From Aquificota bacterium (GTDB taxonomy: Bacteria; Aquificota; Aquificia; Aquificales; Hydrogenothermaceae), in NCBI GenBank assembly GCA_013153795.1, contig JAADDV010000182.1:1-10026 (forward strand): a stretch of 10,026 nt of DNA. The letters are read 5' to 3'. Position 1 is the stretch's first letter. Each line of letters begins with the position of its first letter. The notes under the pieces are model-generated. The model was not told where the DNA came from. It searched no databases and saw only the letters and a program-made list of their open reading frames with translations. Below, in pieces: positions 1 through 6,125 of the stretch. The translations under genes and the position numbers were made by a program.

Positions 1-400
1 CATCTATTGTTTTAAGCTCCTTAGAAGTTTTAGTAAATAATAATGTGGTTATTGCATCTTTTATCTGTGGCAATCTTTTTTCTACTTCCATTTTTATCTG
101 TTCATTTTCAAGCTCTAAAACAACTGTTACTTTCAAATATCTATCTGCATCTTTATCTGCCAAATTAACAACAAAAGTCCCTACTTCAAACATAATTCCT
201 AGATTTTCTATATCTTGAACTTCTTTTTCCAATTCTTCCGTATTTGGCTGTTGCTCCTCTTCTTTAGCTTTATCCATTACTAAAAATTTATAAGCTCCAG
301 CTCCTCCTAAAAGACCTAAAATAAGAGCTAAAATTATTATTAGTTTTTTCTTCCCGCCTTTTTCTTCTTCCTGTTCCTGCTCTTTATTTTCTTCAGCCAT
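1..400 (-). CDS. fliL: Flagellar basal body-associated protein FliL (partial, C-terminus off the left edge)
   Basis: FliL is an inner-membrane protein that surrounds or stabilises the flagellar stator near the MS ring. The reading frame starts at ATG 400-398 and stays open to position 2, giving 133 residues; the C-terminus lies outside the window. Residues 1-19 are acidic then lysine-rich (cytoplasmic), residues 20-41 form one membrane helix (LIIILALILGLLGGAGAYKF), and a Glu/Gln-rich linker leads to the periplasmic domain. From about residue 69 that domain shows the family pattern: a VNLAD motif near 78-82, RYLKV at 87-91, then LPQIKDAITTLL and a KT..EL..I run. An AGAGG ribosome site lies about 7 nt before the start. 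The gene has the same strand as the fliH-flgE cluster but is separated from it by about 5.7 kb of unrelated genes, so it probably has its own promoter. Identity is seen from these motifs; operon membership to the left is unknown. Confidence 0.88.
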   Translation of the reverse strand, partial: MAEENKEQEQEEEKGGKKKLIIILALILGLLGGAGAYKFLVMDKAKEEEQQPNTEELEKEVQDIENLGIMFEVGTFVVNLADKDADRYLKVTVVLELENEQIKMEVEKRLPQIKDAITTLLFTKTSKELKTID

Positions 401-458
401 AAAAGAACCTCTTTTTATTTTGTTTTAGATAATCGGATTTAGGAAATCTGAAATTTAG

Positions 459-467
459 ATTATACCA
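459..467 (-). promoter_or_regulatory. Candidate extended -10 promoter element for fliL
   Basis: Read on the minus strand this is TGGTATAAT, a perfect TATAAT -10 box with the TG extension, placed about 60 bases before the fliL ATG. No good -35 box sits at 17 nt, which an extended -10 can tolerate. The -35 zone falls on the inverted repeat at 482-504. A weaker sigma-28-like reading also exists on this strand (TAAA at 457-454, TCCGATTA at 437-430, 16 nt between them), but it matches the flagellar consensus only partly. This is sequence-pattern evidence only. Confidence 0.4.
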
Positions 468-481
468 GACTACATAACGAT

Positions 482-504
482 ATGTGTAAAAATTTTTTAC
501 ACAT
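482..504. promoter_or_regulatory. Perfect 10-bp inverted repeat in divergent promoter region (candidate operator)
   Basis: The arms ATGTGTAAAA (482-491) and TTTTACACAT (495-504) are exact reverse complements around a 3-base centre (ATT). It lies between the divergent fliL and P-type ATPase genes, 82 bases before the fliL start and 85 bases before the ATPase start. It overlaps the expected -35 zone of the fliL candidate promoter and a TTTACA that could serve as -35 for the ATPase (with TACTCT at 520-525, or TATAAA at 525-530, as possible -10). Symmetry and position fit a dimeric repressor or activator site. It does not match the CRP/FNR spacing, and I cannot assign a regulator. A T-rich hairpin without a true terminator tract is the alternative. 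Confidence 0.45.
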
Positions 505-588
505 TTTAAAGAAGAAAAATACTCTATAAAGTTTGTAAAATAGAAAAGTCAGTATAAATTAACTCAAAAAACTAAAAGGGACAGGTAA

Positions 589-2715
589 ATGGCAAAGGAA
601 AATCTCATTCCAAAACCAACAATAGAGTGTGACTGCACAAAGCCTATTGATACAAATACAGAGTGTTTTCAGTGCGGAATTCCTATTACAGGAAAACCTG
701 TTCAATACAAAATAGATGGAGAAGTTAAGGATTTTTGCTGTTTTGGTTGCTATCTGATATATAAAACAACAGGTCTTAGAGGAGATGAAGGAACTGCTTT
801 AGCCTTTCTTGGAAAATTTGGTTTTGGTTATTTTCTTGCAATGCTTGTTTTTATGCTTTCTACATATGTGTATGGTTTTCATATGACCCCTGATGACCCT
901 CAAGCCCAGATGTTTGTTGGTTTTATAAAATGGGTTATTGTGATTCTTGCAACACCTGTAATGCTTATTTTAGGTATTCCTATTCTTAGAAATGCTCTAT
1001 CTGGCGGAAAGATAAATCTAAACACAGATACCCTTATAGCTGTTGGAGCTTTTTCTGCTTATTTTCTTTCTTTATACTCTCTTCTTACTGGAGGACACTC
1101 TTTTTATTTTGAAACAGCAACAATGATTTTAGTTCTTGTTACATTTGGTAGATATTTAGAGACATCTTCTAGAGCAAAAGCATCAAACTTTATGAAAGAA
1201 CTTTTAAAACTTTCTCCAGAAAAGGCAATTGTTATAAGAGACGGAAAAGAGATACAGGTTTCCAAAGATGATATAAAAGTTGGAGATATAGTTAAAATCC
1301 TGCCTGGAGATAAAATACCTGCCGATGGCGTAGTTATTGAAGGTCAGGGACATGTAGATGAAAGTCTTTTAACAGGAGAGTCAAAACCTGTTTTAAAGAA
1401 AGTAGGAGATGAGCTTTTTACAGGAACTACAAATATAGATGGAAGCTTTAAGATAAAAGTTCACAAACCTGCCGAGGACTGGACACTTAACAGATTTATT
1501 ACCCTTATGAAAGAGATAAGAAATACAAAAGCCCCTATAAACAGAATAACAGACACAATAGCAGCTTGGTTTTTACCAGTTGTTGTTTCTATAGCAGCAG
1601 GAGCTTTCATCTACTGGTATATCCATGATGGTTTTGAAAAAGCTTTAATTGTATCTATGTCAGTTCTTCTTATATCATGCCCATGTGCATTTAGTATAGG
1701 AGCTCCTCTTGCTTTATGGATAGGACTTGGGGAAGCTATGAGGGAAGGAATAATTATCAGAGGAGCTGATGTTTTAGAGAAGCTTTCTACAGTAAAACAT
1801 ATCTTTTTTGATAAAACAGGAACTATAACAGAAAGAAATATGGTTGTAGGACAGGCTGTTGTAGAAAACGATGATGTTTTAGAGATTGCCTGCAGTGTTG
1901 AGAAAAACTCAGAGCATCCCCTTGCAAAAAGTTTTGTTTCATATGCTGTCCAAAAAGGAATAAAATGTGAGAAAGAAGCAGAGTTTTTCAAAGTTCATTT
2001 TGGAAAGGGAGTTGAAGGTATCGTTGATGGAAAAAAGGTTTTTATCGGAAGTAAAGCTTTTATGGAAGAACTTGGATTCGGCATTCCAGAAAAATATCTA
2101 AAAATAGAAAAACAGGCAGAAGAAAACGGAGAGATTCCTGTTTTCATAGCAGTAGAAAACGCTGTAAAAGGGATAGTAACTTTTACTCAAAAAATAAAAA
2201 AGGAAGCTTCAAAAGCTATAAATGTATTAAAAAAACTAAAAATAAATATCTCTGTTTTAACAGGAGATACACCTTATTTTGCAAAAATCCTAAAAGAAAA
2301 ACTCGGGATTGAGGATGTAAGGGCAGGACTTTTACCTGAAGACAAGCTAAAAGCTATAAAAGAGGAAAAACAAAAAGGAAAAACAGTTTCTATGGTAGGA
2401 GATGGAATAAATGATGCACCAGCTTTAGTTGAAGCCGATATAGGAATAGCAATGGGCTGTGGAACAGACCTTACAAGGGAAAGTGCAAATATAAGTCTTT
2501 TAAGTGATGACCTTAGAAAAATTCCTCTTATGATTCTTTTGGCTAAAAAAGTAAAAAAGGTTATATACACAAATATGTTCTGGGCTTTTATATACAACAT
2601 TATAGGAATTGGACTTGCTGTTATGGGAAAACTAAGTCCTATATTTGCAGCTGTGGCAATGGTTCTATCAAGTGCCTTTGTAATCGCAAACTCTATAAGA
2701 GTAAAGAACTGGTAA
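589..2715 (+). CDS. Copper-type P1B ATPase with N-terminal cysteine cluster (CopA/CcoI-like)
   Basis: A membrane ATPase that moves a soft metal ion, most likely Cu(+), across the inner membrane. It is 708 residues long. Residues 14-54 hold a cysteine cluster (C14, C16, C26xxC29, then FCCFGC at 49-54) typical of the metal-binding N-terminus of CcoI/FixI-like ATPases; no separate HMA domain with GMxCxxC follows. The catalytic set is complete: TGES at 262-265 (actuator), CPC at 364-366 in the metal-channel helix, phosphorylation motif DKTGT from D408, HP at 443-444, TGD at 558-560, and GDGINDAP at 604-611. The last two helices carry YN and MVLSS, which are copper-type signatures. Start ATG 589 has an AAAGGG site 8 nt upstream. 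It is probably monocistronic: divergent promoter region upstream, strong terminator immediately downstream. It could serve cbb3 oxidase copper loading (CcoI) or copper efflux (CopA); no oxidase genes are in view, so I leave the symbol blank. Confidence 0.93.
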   Translation: MAKENLIPKPTIECDCTKPIDTNTECFQCGIPITGKPVQYKIDGEVKDFCCFGCYLIYKTTGLRGDEGTALAFLGKFGFGYFLAMLVFMLSTYVYGFHMTPDDPQAQMFVGFIKWVIVILATPVMLILGIPILRNALSGGKINLNTDTLIAVGAFSAYFLSLYSLLTGGHSFYFETATMILVLVTFGRYLETSSRAKASNFMKELLKLSPEKAIVIRDGKEIQVSKDDIKVGDIVKILPGDKIPADGVVIEGQGHVDESLLTGESKPVLKKVGDELFTGTTNIDGSFKIKVHKPAEDWTLNRFITLMKEIRNTKAPINRITDTIAAWFLPVVVSIAAGAFIYWYIHDGFEKALIVSMSVLLISCPCAFSIGAPLALWIGLGEAMREGIIIRGADVLEKLSTVKHIFFDKTGTITERNMVVGQAVVENDDVLEIACSVEKNSEHPLAKSFVSYAVQKGIKCEKEAEFFKVHFGKGVEGIVDGKKVFIGSKAFMEELGFGIPEKYLKIEKQAEENGEIPVFIAVENAVKGIVTFTQKIKKEASKAINVLKKLKINISVLTGDTPYFAKILKEKLGIEDVRAGLLPEDKLKAIKEEKQKGKTVSMVGDGINDAPALVEADIGIAMGCGTDLTRESANISLLSDDLRKIPLMILLAKKVKKVIYTNMFWAFIYNIIGIGLAVMGKLSPIFAAVAMVLSSAFVIANSIRVKNW

Positions 2716-2745
2716 ACTGCTCTAGTATATGCTAGAGCAGTTTTT
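2715..2745 (+). terminator. Rho-independent terminator of the P-type ATPase gene
   Basis: An 11-bp perfect stem (2715-2725 paired with 2732-2742) with a six-base loop TATATG runs directly into TTTTT and begins at the ATPase stop codon. It lies between two convergent genes, so on the minus strand it may also help end the trmI transcript, although the T tract on that side is only TTT. Confidence 0.85.
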
Positions 2746-2766
2746 AATAACTTTTTATTCGAAATC

Positions 2767-3525
2767 TCATTTTTTTCTAGCAAAAACCAAATATCCTGTA
2801 TGAGCTACCATTCTATCCTCTGGTCTGAGTCTATCAGGAACAGGTTTGTAGTGGCGAAGAAGTATTTCCACAACTTCAAAATCTATAAAACCATATTTTT
2901 CTAGTTCTTCTAATGTTTGGCTAACTTGATTTGTTGTTGGAAGCAGAAAGCCTACAGGAGCACCATTTTTTAAAGAATTTTTTATATTTTCTATATAAAG
3001 CCACGGCTCTCTTACGTCTATAAAACCAGCATCAAAAAAATCCTCTGGTAAAGGCTGAGATAAGTCCTGATGATAAGCTTTTACATATTCTTCAAATCCA
3101 GCAAGTTTTATATTTTCAAGGGCATTTTTTAAGTATTTTTCTTCCCTTTCATAACAGTATATTTTCCCAGAAGGTTTTACAGCATTTGCCATAACAATAG
3201 TCAAAGCACCACTTCCTATCCCACTTTCAAGAACATTCATTCCATCTGTTATACCAAGTTTAAGGGTTATATAAGCGCTATCTTTTGGATATATAATCTG
3301 GGTTTTTCTTTTAATACCATACATTATAATGTCGTAAAGAGTAGGCTTTAGAATCACATACTCATGACCTTTGTGAGTCTGAACTACATCTCCGTAAGAT
3401 TTACCTATAATCTCATCATGGGGAATATTCCCTTTATGAGTTCCAAAAATCTCACCTTTTTTAAGTTTTATAAAAAAGGAATTTTTTTTATCTTTTAACC
3501 AAACTGTATCACCTTCTTTAATCAA
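2767..3525 (-). CDS. trmI: tRNA (adenine-N1)-methyltransferase TrmI (m1A58)
   Basis: Uses S-adenosylmethionine to methylate N1 of adenine 58 in the T-loop of tRNA, a modification linked to heat stability in thermophiles. The protein has a small N-terminal beta domain (about residues 1-70), then a Rossmann methyltransferase fold. Visible motifs (numbered from the GTG noted below): QIIYPKD near 77-83, SAM motif I ESGIGSGAL at 101-109, the acidic residue of YEREE near 126-130, the DVREPW catalytic-loop position at 171-176 (usually DxPxPW), and the C-terminal RMVAHTGYLVFARK. Length of about 252 matches the family. I place the start at TTG 3525: the AGAGG site is 6 nt from it but only 3 nt from the in-frame GTG at 3528, and the resulting MIKEGD start fits archaeal and bacterial TrmI better. 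It is last in the leftward operon that begins with rsgA. Confidence 0.93.
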   Translation of the reverse strand: MIKEGDTVWLKDKKNSFFIKLKKGEIFGTHKGNIPHDEIIGKSYGDVVQTHKGHEYVILKPTLYDIIMYGIKRKTQIIYPKDSAYITLKLGITDGMNVLESGIGSGALTIVMANAVKPSGKIYCYEREEKYLKNALENIKLAGFEEYVKAYHQDLSQPLPEDFFDAGFIDVREPWLYIENIKNSLKNGAPVGFLLPTTNQVSQTLEELEKYGFIDFEVVEILLRHYKPVPDRLRPEDRMVAHTGYLVFARKK

Positions 3526-3541
3526 CACTCACCTCTTTTTA

Positions 3542-3634
3542 TTACTCTATTCCTTTTATAGCCATAGTTCCAAATGTGATAATAAAGATTAATCCTATTA
3601 AAATTGTAAAAATTATCGCTAAAATTTCCGCCAT
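3542..3634 (-). CDS. Small single-helix membrane peptide, 30 aa, function unknown
   Basis: A short reading frame from ATG 3634 to TAA 3542 encodes 30 residues. After MAEI it is almost entirely one hydrophobic helix (about residues 4-24), ending in a short basic/acidic tail AIKGIE. An AAAGGA site lies 8 nt before the ATG. The stop of the upstream (frameshifted) gene is 1 nt before its start and trmI begins 14-17 nt after its stop, so it fits the operon exactly. I do not recognise the family. Tiny one-helix subunits of respiratory oxidases look similar in size and shape, but nothing here ties it to an oxidase. Existence as a gene rests on the ribosome site, hydrophobic composition and operon geometry. 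Confidence 0.6.
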   Translation of the reverse strand: MAEILAIIFTILIGLIFIITFGTMAIKGIE

Positions 3635-3635
3635 A

Positions 3636-3910
3636 TCAATATTCCTTTAAACTCTTTCTTATATTTGACCACACTTTAACTGTTAATACACTCACTATAA
3701 ATATAAGACCAGTTAAAAATATAAGAAAGAAAACATTTAGAAAAAAACAAATCCTTTATCTTTAGGAAGTCTGTATATTACTGTTCCTGCACCTGCACCA
3801 GGAGTCAAAAGGATTAAACTAAATGTTCTAAACAGACCTTCTTTTATCTTAACCTTTTCAATGTTAAGTTTCCTTTTCTCTATTTCTAGTTTCTCTTTTT
3901 CAAAATCCAT
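3636..3910 (-). CDS. Small membrane protein split across two frames; joined by a -1 frameshift (91 aa)
   Basis: The zero frame starts at ATG 3910 behind a strong AGGAG site 6 nt away and ends after 57 codons at TAA 3739-3737. It encodes a charged, probably coiled N-terminus (residues 1-24, E/K/I/L-rich) and a glycine-rich hydrophobic stretch (about 26-47, containing LLTPGAGAGTVIYRLP). The -1 frame then continues without a break from a T7 tract to TGA 3638-3636, giving a strong membrane helix and a basic tail (KVWSNIRKSLKEY). The -1 frame has no good start codon of its own, and its stop lies 1 nt before the next gene, so it looks like the real C-terminus. The joined product is 91 residues. Either programmed frameshifting or slippage occurs, or a T was lost by mutation or sequencing error. 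Family not recognised. Confidence 0.6.
3740..3746 (-). other. Slippery heptamer T TTT TTC at the frame junction
   Basis: In the zero frame the minus strand reads GTT TTT TTC TAA. The last seven bases before the stop form U UUU UUC, a classical -1 slippery pattern (X XXY YYZ), and slipping back one base gives TTT CTA and continues for 34 codons. An AAAGGA sequence lies 5 nt upstream (3757-3752), which might act as an internal Shine-Dalgarno stimulator, although the spacing is shorter than is usual for -1 sites. I saw no clear downstream hairpin. RNA-polymerase slippage on the T7 run would give the same product. Confidence 0.45.
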
Positions 3911-3919
3911 AATCGGCTC

Positions 3920-4327
3920 CTATAACTCTCTTAAGGAGTGCCAATTATCAGCATACTTTACAATAGAAGAAAAACTGAGACTGGTTATCTTTCCAAGAAG
4001 AGCTTCTGGAGAATGGAGCTTTTTGTTTTTTATTTCCTTTTTTAGTTCTTTTTCTGTAAGAATAAAAAACTCTGGCTGTATATATTCTTCTGGAGGGATA
4101 TATACAAAAATATAAAAGACAGGAGAAAGTTCCTCTTCCTTTTCTACTATCCAGGATTTTTTAAATTTTTGCCCAGAGACTTTTATATAAAAAGTTTTGT
4201 TCTCATAAGAACACTGCAAAATAGTATCATCTACAATAGAAACAACAAAACCTCTTCTTGATAGCTGTGCTGCTGTATAAAATAAAGCTGTTTTCTGTGT
4301 TGTAAGAATACTTTCTTTTAACTGCAT
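3920..4327 (-). CDS. Hypothetical protein, 135 aa, possibly a degenerate PDDEXK-like fold
   Basis: The function is unknown. The ATG at 4327 lies inside the last codons of rsgA (10-nt overlap in another frame), so translation is probably coupled. The layout recalls small PDDEXK-superfamily proteins: an N-terminal helix ending in AAQLSRRGFVV (about 19-29), acidic residues D33/D34, a strand YENKTFYIKVSG (41-52) where the family usually has I-Q-V-K-T, an aromatic W59, a strand PVFYIFVYIP (69-78), PEFFIL (85-90), and a C-terminal YADNWHSLREL. At the expected catalytic lysine there is Ser51, so nuclease activity looks doubtful. The similarity is a pattern judgement, not an alignment. The protein has no signal peptide or membrane helix. 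Its stop TAG overlaps the AGGAG ribosome site of the next gene. Confidence 0.72.
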   Translation of the reverse strand: MQLKESILTTQKTALFYTAAQLSRRGFVVSIVDDTILQCSYENKTFYIKVSGQKFKKSWIVEKEEELSPVFYIFVYIPPEEYIQPEFFILTEKELKKEIKNKKLHSPEALLGKITSLSFSSIVKYADNWHSLREL

Positions 4328-5208
4328 AACTCTTCTAGCTCCTCAACAAACGCTTTTATTATTTTCAGATAGCTTTTATATCTTTCACAGGAGATTTCAC
4401 CTTTTTTTACAGCCTCTTTAACACCACATTCAGGTTCATTTGTATGGGTGCAGTTTGGATATTTACAGCTGTATCTTAAAAACTCTCTGAAATAATCTTT
4501 TACCTCTTTTTTATCCATAAAGAGCAAAGCATCAACCTTAGAAAATCCTGGAGCATCACCAACAAAGGAGTTTTCTCCAAATTTATAAAGTCTTACTCCT
4601 GTTGTAGTATGTCTTCCTCTTCCTGTTTTTTCACTAACTTCTCTTGTCTCAAGTTTTATTCCTAAAAGTTTTGAAAGAATAGAACTTTTTCCGACACCAG
4701 AAGGACCTGCTAAAACACATATAGAACCTTTTACAAAATCTTTAAGATTTTGAATTCCCTCTCCTGTTTCTGCACTTACCTTTGCAACATCATAACCAGC
4801 ATCTGAGTAAATTTTTGTCCATTTTTCAAGTTCTTTAAGCTCTTTTTCTGTATGAAGAGTATCTATTTTATTAAAAACAATAACTGGCTCAACACCAAGA
4901 TGTTCATAAACAACAAGAAGATTATCCAGCAAGAAATTATCAAAATCTGGATTTTTTATAGACACCACAATTATTGCCCTATCAACATTTGCAATAGGAG
5001 GTCTAACAAGAAGATTTTTCCTTTCTTCTACATCTTCTATAGCAAAAGTGTTACTATCAACAACATTTCCAAGGACATAGTCCCCAGCATAAATCTTTGT
5101 TTTCTTTAGAACCTTTTTTCTAGGAATTCCCCTATAGGTTTTATCCTCATCAAACAGATAAACACCTATCATTTGAGCTTCTCTATCTACCACAAGTCCT
5201 CTTTTCAT
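4318..5208 (-). CDS. rsgA: Small ribosomal subunit biogenesis GTPase RsgA (YjeQ)
   Basis: A circularly permuted GTPase that acts on the 30S subunit late in ribosome assembly. An N-terminal OB-fold precedes a GTPase domain with motifs in permuted order: G4 FNKID (near 116-120), G5 SAETGEG (149-155), G1 GPSGVGKSS (172-180), the GRGRHTTT switch segment (200-207), and G3 DAPG (222-225). The zinc module follows with C252, C257, H259 and C265. These positions count from the in-frame ATG at 5220; I prefer ATG 5208 (subtract 4, 296 residues), because an AGAGG site sits 4 nt before it and the upstream ATG has no such site. It is first in a leftward operon and diverges from the phosphatase gene across about 80 bases of very AT-rich DNA that must hold both promoters. 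Confidence 0.96.
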   Translation of the reverse strand: MKRGLVVDREAQMIGVYLFDEDKTYRGIPRKKVLKKTKIYAGDYVLGNVVDSNTFAIEDVEERKNLLVRPPIANVDRAIIVVSIKNPDFDNFLLDNLLVVYEHLGVEPVIVFNKIDTLHTEKELKELEKWTKIYSDAGYDVAKVSAETGEGIQNLKDFVKGSICVLAGPSGVGKSSILSKLLGIKLETREVSEKTGRGRHTTTGVRLYKFGENSFVGDAPGFSKVDALLFMDKKEVKDYFREFLRYSCKYPNCTHTNEPECGVKEAVKKGEISCERYKSYLKIIKAFVEELEELCS

Positions 5209-5289
5209 AATACCTCTCATAAATCATAAAAATTTCTTTTTAGGATAAAAATATATAAGATATAAGAGAAACAAATAAGAGGCAAACTA

Positions 5290-6036
5290 ATGGATAATTT
5301 TTTAAAAATCAAAGTAGAGAAAACCTTTGCAGTAATAGGAGATGTCCATGGCTGCTTTGTAGAGTTTAAAGCTTTAGTAGAAAAGATAAGAAAAGAATAT
5401 GGAAAAAATACTCTTATCATCTCTGTTGGAGATACAGTAGATAGAGGAGACTATAATATAAAAACTGTAGAATACTGTTTTTCTCTAAAAAAAGAAGGTT
5501 ATTTTATTGAGGTTCAAAGCAATCATAATTATAAATTTTATAGATGGTTAAAAGGTCGTAATGTTAATGTCAGTCATGGATTACAAAAAACTATTAATGA
5601 ATTTCTTTCGTTAGAAGAAAAAGAAAGAGAAATATTTAAAGAAAAGTTTATTAAATATTATGAAGAATGCCCTTTATATCTTATAGTAGAAACTCCAAAA
5701 GATGATGTAATTGTTGCTCATGCAGGAATAAAAGATGAGATGATTGGAAAGGTTAATAAAAGAATAAAAGCTTTTGTTTTATATGGAGAAACAACAGGAA
5801 AATTTACAGAAAAAGGGTTCCCTGAAAGATTAGACTGGACAAAAGATAGAGTTGTTAAACCAGATTCTCCAAAAATTGTTTATGGACATGTGGTTTATGA
5901 TGAACCTTATATAAACAACAAATGTTATGGTATAGATACAGGTTGTGTCCTTGGAAATAAACTTACAGCTTATTTACCTCTTGAGGAAAAATTTATTTTT
6001 GAAAAAGCAAGAAAAACATATTTTTCTTTTGATTGA
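5290..6036 (+). CDS. PPP-family metallophosphatase, PrpE / Pnkp-phosphatase-like
   Basis: A soluble two-metal phosphoesterase of 248 residues. The PPP motifs are GDVHGC (17-22), GDTVDRG (47-53), SNHN (77-80), HAG (144-146), YGH (198-200) and IDTGCV (215-220). The stretch after the third motif (YRWLKGRNV...HGL..T) closely follows the phosphatase module of bacterial Pnkp RNA-repair enzymes and PrpE-type bis(5'-nucleosyl)-tetraphosphatases. The usual GNH[DE] is SNHN here; Asn78 and His79, the metal-ligand and proton-donor positions, are kept. It could hydrolyse dinucleoside tetraphosphates, RNA 2'/3'-phosphates or phosphoproteins; the sequence does not decide. No kinase or ligase domain is attached and none is next door. 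Start ATG 5290 has AAGAGG 7 nt upstream. It is a single gene, with no T tract after its stop on this strand. Confidence 0.9.
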   Translation: MDNFLKIKVEKTFAVIGDVHGCFVEFKALVEKIRKEYGKNTLIISVGDTVDRGDYNIKTVEYCFSLKKEGYFIEVQSNHNYKFYRWLKGRNVNVSHGLQKTINEFLSLEEKEREIFKEKFIKYYEECPLYLIVETPKDDVIVAHAGIKDEMIGKVNKRIKAFVLYGETTGKFTEKGFPERLDWTKDRVVKPDSPKIVYGHVVYDEPYINNKCYGIDTGCVLGNKLTAYLPLEEKFIFEKARKTYFSFD

Positions 6037-6054
6037 AAAACTTTAATAGATTTT

Positions 6055-6083
6055 AAAAAGAACCCTTCTCCTAGGGAGAAGGG
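6055..6083 (-). terminator. Distal rho-independent terminator of the flagellar operon
   Basis: A perfect 9-bp GC-rich stem (6063-6071 with 6075-6083, loop of three) is followed on the minus strand by TTCTTTTT, which is the right polarity to end transcripts coming through flgE. On the plus strand the hairpin is followed by AGGATAGGG, so it is a poor terminator for the phosphatase gene, though the stem could still protect that mRNA's 3' end. Confidence 0.7.
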
Positions 6084-6102
6084 AGGATAGGGTCATGAAA
6101 CT

Positions 6103-6124
6103 AAGAACCCCCTCAATTTGAGGG
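6103..6124 (-). terminator. Proximal hairpin just after the flgE stop (tandem terminator)
   Basis: Arms 6110-6116 (CCCTCAA) and 6118-6124 (TTGAGGG) are complementary, and the minus strand continues GGTTCTTAG. The stem is short and the T tract weak, so it is probably a partial terminator or pause site backed up by the stronger hairpin at 6055-6083. Both hairpins end in the same GGGTTCTT octamer on the minus strand (6065-6058 and 6110-6103). Confidence 0.45.
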
Positions 6125-6125
6125 C

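Noticed and set aside
482..504. Palindrome as a CRP/FNR site
   Set aside because: TGTGT and ACACA are 11 bases apart, not the spacing of CRP/FNR boxes, and FNR core bases are absent.
1611..1991. 126-codon minus-strand reading frame inside the P-type ATPase gene
   Set aside because: It is antisense to strongly conserved catalytic motifs, has no ribosome site, and its translation is low-complexity Ser/Thr-rich: a shadow of the real gene.
2274..2783. 169-codon minus-strand reading frame over the ATPase 3' end
   Set aside because: It runs through the terminator hairpin and the trmI stop and is the mirror of the ATPase C-terminal coding region; no family features.
3542..3910. Subunits of a cytochrome oxidase supplied by the nearby copper ATPase
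   Set aside because: Size and hydrophobicity alone suggested it; there are no heme or copper ligands and no oxidase genes, and the genes belong to the opposite-strand rsgA-trmI operon.
3861..4115. 84-codon plus-strand reading frame opposite the 135-aa gene
   Set aside because: Ser/Phe-rich translation typical of antisense frames; the minus-strand genes here have good ribosome sites and coupled joints.
6055..6083. Terminator for the plus-strand phosphatase gene
   Set aside because: No T tract follows the hairpin on the plus strand; the T tract lies on the minus-strand side, serving flgE.
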